Source: Maritimibacter sp. (GTDB taxonomy: Bacteria > Pseudomonadota > Alphaproteobacteria > Rhodobacterales > Rhodobacteraceae). From it: a stretch of 37,238 bases of DNA. A program made the position numbers and the translations under genes. The notes under the pieces are model-generated. The model saw nothing but the letters and a program-made list of their open reading frames with translations, ran no database searches and was not told the DNA's origin. The DNA is taken from NCBI GenBank assembly GCA_020441225.1, contig JAGRMP010000173.1, positions 1-37,238 on the forward strand. The letters run 5' to 3'. Positions 33,095 to 37,238 of this stretch are shown one piece after another (within the stretch, counting starts at the first letter, position 1; every line of letters begins with the position of its first letter).

Positions 33095-34303
33095 ATGATT
33101 GGGACAATGGAGCAGATGGACGACACATTCCACCACGAAGACCTGAACGCGGTCATACGGCGCAATTCCGAGATCCTCGCCGCGCAACTCCACGCGCAGC
33201 GCGAGAGCCTGTTTCCGCCCGATGCGGCGAAAACGATGCGCACCTTCACCTCCGGCGAAGCGGCGGCGATCCTCGGCGTGAACGACAGCTACCTGCGCAA
33301 GCTGCACCTCGAGGGGCGCGGCCCCTCCCCCGAGCTGTCTCCCGGCAACCGCCGCAGTTATTCGGCGCAGGACATCCAGGACCTGCGCCTCCTCCTCGAA
33401 CAGACCGCGCGCAAACCCGGCGACTACCTGCCCGGGCGGCGCGACGGCGACCACCTCCAGATCATCGGGGTGATGAACTTCAAGGGCGGCTCCGGCAAGA
33501 CCACGACCTCGGCCCATCTCGCCCAGAGGCTCGCGCTGCTGGGCCACCGGGTGCTCGCGATCGACCTCGACCCGCAAGCCTCGCTGACCGCGCTCCACGG
33601 CGTCCAGCCCGAATACGACCTCGTCGAGGGCGGCACGCTCTACGACGCCATTCGTTACGAAGACCCCTGCCCCATTCGCGAGGTCATCCAGTCGAGCTAT
33701 CTGCCCAACCTCGACCTGATCCCCGGCAACCTCGAGCTCATGGAGTTCGAACACGAGACGCCCCGCGCCCTCGCCCAGGGCAACGCGGGCCTGTTTTTCT
33801 TCCGGGTCAAGGAAGCGCTCGCTCAGGTGGACGGCGACTACGATGTCGTCGTGATCGATTGCCCGCCGCAACTGGGCTTTCTCACCATGTCCGCGCTCTC
33901 CGCCGCGACCGGTGTCCTGGTCACGATCCACCCCGAGATGCTCGACGTGATGTCGATGTCGCAGTTCCTGCGCATGACCGCCGACCTGATGGACGTGATC
34001 GCGGAATCGGGCGCCGACATGTCCCACGACTGGATGCGCTACCTGCTGACCCGCTACGAGCCGACCGACGCGCCGCAGAACCGCATCGTCGCCTTCCTGC
34101 GCACGATGTTCGGCGATCAGGTTCTGAACGCGCCGATGCTCAAATCCACCGCGATCTCCGACGCCGGTCTCACCAAGCAGACGCTCTACGAGGTCGAGCG
34201 GTCCGCCTTTACCCGGTCGACCTACGACCGCGCGATCGAGAGCCTGAATGCGGTGAACGACGAAATCGCCGAGCTGATCCAGCAGACATGGGGGCGCAGA
34301 TGA
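33095..34303 (+). CDS. repA: RepA plasmid partitioning ATPase (ParA-type)
   Basis: A 402-residue protein of normal RepA length. The N-terminal region to about residue 115 holds a helix-turn-helix (SGEAAAILGVNDSYLRKLHLEG) that binds the operator of the rep operon. The ParA domain starts with IIGVMNFKGGSGKTTTSAHLAQ, with the deviant Walker A FKGGSGKTT, then AIDLDPQASLT and VVIDCPPQLGFLT. It polymerises or forms gradients on DNA to position plasmids with RepB bound at parS, and with RepB represses the operon. Starts at 33107 and 33116 are also possible; each has a modest GGAG nearby. It overlaps repB by 4 bp. Confidence 0.95.
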   Translation: MIGTMEQMDDTFHHEDLNAVIRRNSEILAAQLHAQRESLFPPDAAKTMRTFTSGEAAAILGVNDSYLRKLHLEGRGPSPELSPGNRRSYSAQDIQDLRLLLEQTARKPGDYLPGRRDGDHLQIIGVMNFKGGSGKTTTSAHLAQRLALLGHRVLAIDLDPQASLTALHGVQPEYDLVEGGTLYDAIRYEDPCPIREVIQSSYLPNLDLIPGNLELMEFEHETPRALAQGNAGLFFFRVKEALAQVDGDYDVVVIDCPPQLGFLTMSALSAATGVLVTIHPEMLDVMSMSQFLRMTADLMDVIAESGADMSHDWMRYLLTRYEPTDAPQNRIVAFLRTMFGDQVLNAPMLKSTAISDAGLTKQTLYEVERSAFTRSTYDRAIESLNAVNDEIAELIQQTWGRR

Positions 34304-35295
34304 GCGACGGAAAAAAACGTCGGATGTCCATGCTCGACAGCCTGGCCTCGGCCGGGGCCGCGCCGCCGCCCACCTCGATGATCTCGTCGAACCGGGCGCT
34401 CCGCTCGGCCCGGCATGCGGTCGACAATCACCATGTCTGGGATCTCGACCCGGAGCTGATCGACGACCGCCGCGTGCGCGACCGGCTCGACCATTCCAAC
34501 CTGGTCGACCTGCGCGACGCGATCGAGGCAAACGGACAGACGGTGCCGATCCTCGTGCGCCGCAACCCGGCCCAGCCGGAGCGCTACCTGCTGGTCTACG
34601 GTCGGCGCAGGCTCGAAGCGATCCGCACCTCGGACAAAGTCAAGACGGTCCGCGCGCTCGTGGCCGATCTCGACGACGGCGCCGCGGTCACCGCGCAGGT
34701 GTCCGAAAACCTCGGGCGGCAGGATCTGTCCTTTATCGAGAAGGCGCTTTTCGCAAAGGAACTCATCAGCAGCGGCTTCGGCAATCAAAGCGACGTGGCC
34801 GAGGTTCTGACGGTTACGAAGAGCTCCATCTCCATGGCCCTGTCCATTGTCGAGGCGATCGGCGCCGACCTGATCCAGGCGATCGGGCCCGCGCAGGGCG
34901 TCGGGCGTCCGCGGTGGGAAACCCTCGCCAAGGCCCTCGAAGGCGCGCCCGCGGATCGCGCGGAGCTGATCGGGATCGCCGATCGGGTCCATGACCGCGC
35001 GGCGGTTGCGGTGTTCGAAGACGATGTGCCGACCGGCGACGATCCGTCCGTCCTCGCGTTCGACGCGGTCATGAAATCGGTCGGTCAACCCTCTGCCCCG
35101 CCGCGCAAACCCGCGCCGAAACCGTCCGGCACGCCGTTGAAAGCCGGTGGCCAGGCGGTCGGCAGCTACAAGCGTACCGCGCGAGGGCTCGCATTCGACC
35201 TCAACGACCGCGCCTTCGCCGACTGGTTCGACGAAAACGCGCCCGACATCATGACCGAGCTTCACGCCCGTTATCTCGACGGGTCGGAAGACTGA
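34300..35295 (+). CDS. repB: RepB centromere-binding partitioning protein (ParB-type)
   Basis: A 331-residue protein of normal length. The N-terminus MSDGKKRRMSMLDSLAS is the RepA-contact region. A ParB/Srx N-terminal domain spans about residues 55-140 (GQTVPILVRRNP, YLLVYGRRRLEA, VSENLGRQDLSFIEKALFA). A helix-turn-helix follows in QSDVAEVLTVTKSSISMALSI. The C-terminal part dimerises. It binds parS, for which two perfect sites lie directly after repC. The ATG is in the repA stop (ATGA). The frame's extension back to 33082 is a shadow of repA. Confidence 0.95.
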   Translation: MSDGKKRRMSMLDSLASAGAAPPPTSMISSNRALRSARHAVDNHHVWDLDPELIDDRRVRDRLDHSNLVDLRDAIEANGQTVPILVRRNPAQPERYLLVYGRRRLEAIRTSDKVKTVRALVADLDDGAAVTAQVSENLGRQDLSFIEKALFAKELISSGFGNQSDVAEVLTVTKSSISMALSIVEAIGADLIQAIGPAQGVGRPRWETLAKALEGAPADRAELIGIADRVHDRAAVAVFEDDVPTGDDPSVLAFDAVMKSVGQPSAPPRKPAPKPSGTPLKAGGQAVGSYKRTARGLAFDLNDRAFADWFDENAPDIMTELHARYLDGSED

Positions 35296-35333
35296 AGAAG
35301 AGCAGAAACTACGACAGGAGGCACGAGAAAGGC

Positions 35334-35372
35334 AAAAAAGAAGGTCCCGCAAAGGCGAAGCTCCACGAGACC
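35334..35372 (-). terminator. Rho-independent terminator of the antisense RNA
   Basis: On the minus strand, GGTCTCG (35372-35366) pairs with CGGGACC (35349-35343), seven pairs including one G-U, with a TTCTTTTTT tract immediately after (down to 35334). It forms the 3' half of the ctRNA. The sense strand folds equivalently upstream of repC. Confidence 0.75.
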
Positions 35373-35386
35373 CACTTGTTTCTAGC
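35334..35386 (-). ncRNA. incA: Counter-transcribed antisense RNA (incA) in the repB-repC gap
   Basis: Every repABC unit carries a small antisense RNA between repB and repC that limits repC translation and determines incompatibility. Here a minus-strand promoter (-35 TTGCGA, 17 bp, -10 TAACTT) is followed after about 7 bp by roughly 50 nt ending in a GC hairpin and a T-run. The size matches known ctRNAs of about 50-60 nt. Ends are predicted, not measured. Confidence 0.8.
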
Positions 35387-35392
35387 ACCCTC

Positions 35393-35421
35393 AAGTTAAG
35401 TCTCACCGCGCCCTCTCGCAA
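35393..35421 (-). promoter_or_regulatory. Promoter of the antisense RNA
   Basis: On the minus strand, TTGCGA (35421-35416) and TAACTT (35398-35393) are separated by 17 bp. Both are good sigma70-like boxes, as expected for a constitutive strong ctRNA promoter. Confidence 0.7.
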
Positions 35422-35471
35422 GTCCAAAGTGATTCGCGGGCCGCAAGATTTTTGTCTTCGTGAACATATGA

Positions 35472-36710
35472 ATGGCTTACCAACCCATAACGCCGTTTCG
35501 GCGGCCGATGGATGCTGTCCGGATGACACATCTCGCCATGCTCGAGGACGACACACCGTCCGAAACCGTCAACAAGTGGGACGCGCTGCGGGAGTTGACC
35601 ACGGCCCGCGCCGCGTTCGGCCTCTCGGACCGTGACATGGCCGTGTTGCAGGCGCTTTTGAGCTTCCATCCCGGCACCGAGCTTGGCGAAGACCCCGAGA
35701 AACTCGTCGTGTTTCCCTCGAACGCCTCGATCTGCGACCGGTTGAACGGCATGCCGTCGTCAACCATGCGGCGCCATCTCGGTCGTCTCGTGGACGCCGG
35801 AGTGATCCTTCGCCGCGACAGCCCCAATGGCAAGCGCTACGCCCGCACATCGGCCGGTCGGCGCATCGCCTACGGGTTCGATCTGCGGCCGCTCGTCCTG
35901 CGGCACCGGGAGATTTCGGCTCTGGCCGAAGAGACCCGCGCCCGTGATCTCCGCATCGCCACCCTGCGCGAGACCGTCAGCCTCATGCGCCGCGACCTCG
36001 CGAGTCTCGCCGACTATGGCCTCAGCGTGCGCCCCGACCTCGCGATCTGGGATGCCTTCTCCGACATCGCCCGCCTGACCGCCCGCGCCCTGCGGCGCAC
36101 CCTGACCGAGGACGATCTGGAGCGTCTGCGGGCGCGTCTCCTCGAGGAACTCGACGCCGCCAAAGCGATCCTGGAGCCGCCGCAAACAGCGGAAATGAGC
36201 ACCAGTGACGTCCAGATTGGGCAGCACCAACAGAGATCAAATAAAGACTCTATTGATTCTGAACTGGCTGAGAAGCGGGGCACTGGCGATGGAGGTGCTG
36301 ACGCAGAGGCGATCAGCGAGGCTGAGAACGCGCCACAGGCCGAGGTTGGTACACCGTCGGACCGAGACAGAAGCACCGAACGCTCTCCAAGCCTCCCCTT
36401 AACCGTCGTGATGTCTATTTGCCGCGAGATCTTGTCTTATGCCGGCAGCGAGATTCGCGACTGGCACGATTTCGTCAGGCTCGCGGACATCGTCGGTCCG
36501 ATGATGGGCATCTCGCCGGATGTCTGGGACACAGCGAGACGCGACATGGGTCCGGAAGAGGCCGCCGTTGTGGTTGCGGCCATGCTCGAGCGGTTCGGCG
36601 AGATACGATCTCCCGGTGCGTACCTCAGAACCCTGTCGAGACGCGCCGCCGACGGAGCGTTTTCCAGTGCCCCGATGGTGATGGCGCTGTCGCGTCGAGA
36701 AGCAGCGTGA
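35472..36710 (+). CDS. repC: RepC replication initiator
   Basis: A 412-residue protein of normal RepC length. The N-terminal half has the winged-helix DNA-binding region: FGLSDRDMAVLQALLSFHPG, VFPSNASICDRLNGMPSSTMRRHLGRLVDAGVI and RDSPNGKRYARTSAGRRIAYGFDL. A variable AT-rich-coded linker is followed by a conserved C-terminal domain (REILSYAGSEIRDWHDFVRLADIVG, LGISPDVW-like). RepC alone initiates replication at an origin inside its own gene and is limiting for copy number. Translation is controlled by the antisense RNA in the leader. The ATG at 35472 is chosen because the conserved start MAYQPITPFRRP follows; no strong ribosome-binding site is seen, in line with tight control. Confidence 0.95.
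   Translation: MAYQPITPFRRPMDAVRMTHLAMLEDDTPSETVNKWDALRELTTARAAFGLSDRDMAVLQALLSFHPGTELGEDPEKLVVFPSNASICDRLNGMPSSTMRRHLGRLVDAGVILRRDSPNGKRYARTSAGRRIAYGFDLRPLVLRHREISALAEETRARDLRIATLRETVSLMRRDLASLADYGLSVRPDLAIWDAFSDIARLTARALRRTLTEDDLERLRARLLEELDAAKAILEPPQTAEMSTSDVQIGQHQQRSNKDSIDSELAEKRGTGDGGADAEAISEAENAPQAEVGTPSDRDRSTERSPSLPLTVVMSICREILSYAGSEIRDWHDFVRLADIVGPMMGISPDVWDTARRDMGPEEAAVVVAAMLERFGEIRSPGAYLRTLSRRAADGAFSSAPMVMALSRREAA
36205..36275 (+). other. oriV: Candidate origin of replication (oriV) inside repC
   Basis: This stretch of repC, which encodes the DVQIGQHQQRSNKDSIDSE linker, is clearly more AT-rich than its flanks. The origins of studied repABC plasmids lie in an AT-rich segment at the equivalent place. 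Limits are approximate. Confidence 0.6.
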
Positions 36711-36712
36711 AA

Positions 36713-36728
36713 GTTCACAGCTGTGAAC
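36713..36728. promoter_or_regulatory. parS: parS centromere site 1 (GTTCACAGCTGTGAAC)
   Basis: A perfect 16-bp palindrome that fits the repABC consensus GTTNNCNGCNGNNAAC at every fixed base; symmetry extends to 20 bp (36711-36730). It starts just after the repC stop at 36710. RepB is expected to bind it. Confidence 0.9.
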
Positions 36729-36757
36729 TTGGTTTGCGATGCGTTTCTTGTGGAGGA

Positions 36758-36773
36758 GTTCACAGCTGTGAAC
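36758..36773. promoter_or_regulatory. parS: parS centromere site 2 (identical palindrome)
   Basis: An identical 16-bp copy starting 45 bp after site 1, with symmetry to 18 bp. Paired copies near repC are common in repABC plasmids and probably seed the partition complex. Confidence 0.9.
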
Positions 36774-37072
36774 TTTTGGACTTCGGCCATTCGAACCCAG
36801 GGCCTTCATCAATTTCGCCCAGAACCCGAAACGGCCGCGTTTGCCTACGGAGGTTACCGAATTCCGCCCGATGCGGGACCGGGGCTCAAACCCTGCTACG
36901 AAGGCTCAATCCAACTTGCTGACGGGAATCTTAACAACATCCCGGCAAGAGCGTCGGGAAGACACAAGCTCAAGGGCACACGAGGCAACGTTGACGCGCA
37001 GAATTTCAACGCCGGCTAACGCGACGTCGAGCTCGAGATGCGACTGATATTGGCGACCGCGCAGCACCTCGG
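36774..37072. other. Region downstream of repC without a recognisable gene
   Basis: It is less GC-rich than the operons. Short open frames that span it (for example 36723-37019 on the plus strand) overlap the parS palindromes and show no motif or ribosome-binding site. The sequence looks non-coding. Confidence 0.5.
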
Positions 37073-37238
37073 TCAGTGGCCGGTCAGAAACCGGAGAAGA
37101 ACCCGTGCCCGGTGATCCTGGCCGCCGAAGAACACCACAAGAAGACGCAGAGTTTCGGCACCGTCATTAACAACAAAGTAGAATACCAAGCGACCCTCGG
37201 TGACGTTGCGCATGCCATCGCCGAGCTCTGCGCGGAGC
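37073..37238 (-). CDS. RelE/ParE-type toxin, C-terminal part (runs off the window)
   Basis: The minus-strand frame from the window end to the TGA at 37073-37075 encodes about 54 residues. It contains GMRNVTEGRLVFYFVVNDGA, then ETLRLLVVFFGGQDHRARV and a terminal RFLTGH. The long beta strands followed by a lysine/arginine-poor strand are typical of plasmid addiction toxins of the RelE/ParE superfamily. The N-terminus and the partner antitoxin lie outside. Such systems are commonly found beside rep genes. Confidence 0.55.
   Translation of the reverse strand, partial: LRAELGDGMRNVTEGRLVFYFVVNDGAETLRLLVVFFGGQDHRARVLLRFLTGH

Noticed and set aside
32671..33249. A minus-strand frame of 192 codons over the repA start and the junction region
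   Set aside because: It runs antisense into repA, shows no motif and has composition unlike its neighbours; it is best explained as chance.
35307..35316. An AAACTAC sequence in the repB-repC gap resembling half of the RpiR-type operator
   Set aside because: It has no paired arm, lies outside any catabolic promoter, and single half-sites of this length are expected by chance. Other GTAGTT or AACTAC words inside coding regions were rejected for the same reason.
36785..36815. A GGTTCGAAT motif on the minus strand suggesting a tRNA T-arm
   Set aside because: The flanking bases cannot form the five-base T stem, and no acceptor or anticodon arms could be found around it. No tRNA or rRNA gene was recognised anywhere in the window.
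36723..37019. A plus-strand frame of 98 codons downstream of repC
   Set aside because: It spans the second parS palindrome and overlaps the first, has no ribosome-binding site, and its translation has no recognisable pattern.

Overview
The window (about 37 kb, high GC) looks like part of a repABC plasmid or chromid of an alphaproteobacterium, most likely a Rhodobacteraceae relative. The basis is a complete repA-repB-repC cassette with its antisense RNA and parS palindromes, a polyol dehydrogenase resembling the Rhodobacter galactitol dehydrogenase, and dense sugar-ABC-transporter operons. Product names rest on reading translated sequence and motifs; no database search was run.

Layout, left to right: (1) 3-1256, a complete IS3-family (IS407-group-like) element with a programmed -1 frameshift. 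(2) 1354-1907, a ParD/ParE-type toxin-antitoxin pair. (3) 2247-8422, a minus-strand operon: RbsB-RbsA-RbsC-type sugar transporter, galactitol-dehydrogenase-like SDR, GldA-like metal alcohol dehydrogenase, second SDR. (4) 8638-13507, a minus-strand operon: cupin-type phosphoglucose-isomerase-like protein, KDPG-type aldolase, unusual shikimate-dehydrogenase-like oxidoreductase, 2-hydroxyacid dehydrogenase, UlaG-like metallo-hydrolase, RpiR regulator. (5) 13878-22820, a divergent plus-strand operon: MalFGEK-type transporter, FGGY kinase, HAD phosphatase, aldo-keto reductase, ketose 3-epimerase, two-module VOC protein. (6) 23007-32539, a minus-strand operon: KDPGal aldolase (dgoA-like), Tat-exported binding protein, RbsC/RbsA-type permease and ATPase, KDGal kinase (dgoK-like), RraA-like protein, 2-hydroxyacid dehydrogenase, a VOC gene with an internal amber codon, and a decayed third transporter whose ATPase has lost its N-terminus. 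(7) 33045-36773, repABC with parS-like sites on both sides. (8) The 3' end of a RelE/ParE-type toxin runs off the window.

Blocks 3-5 appear to form one regulon. The only regulator, an RpiR/SIS protein, lies between them, and copies of a palindrome GTAGT-NNN-ACTAC lie in both control regions, two of them over predicted -10 boxes. The enzyme set suggests polyol or ketose oxidation, epimerisation, phosphorylation, isomerisation, oxidation and aldol cleavage. No dehydratase of the kind expected before a KDPG-type aldolase is present in the window, and a divergent shikimate-dehydrogenase homologue sits in the core operon, so the route may be undescribed. Block 6 is a separate 2-keto-3-deoxy-galactonate-type module that has lost its 5' end near the replication cassette.
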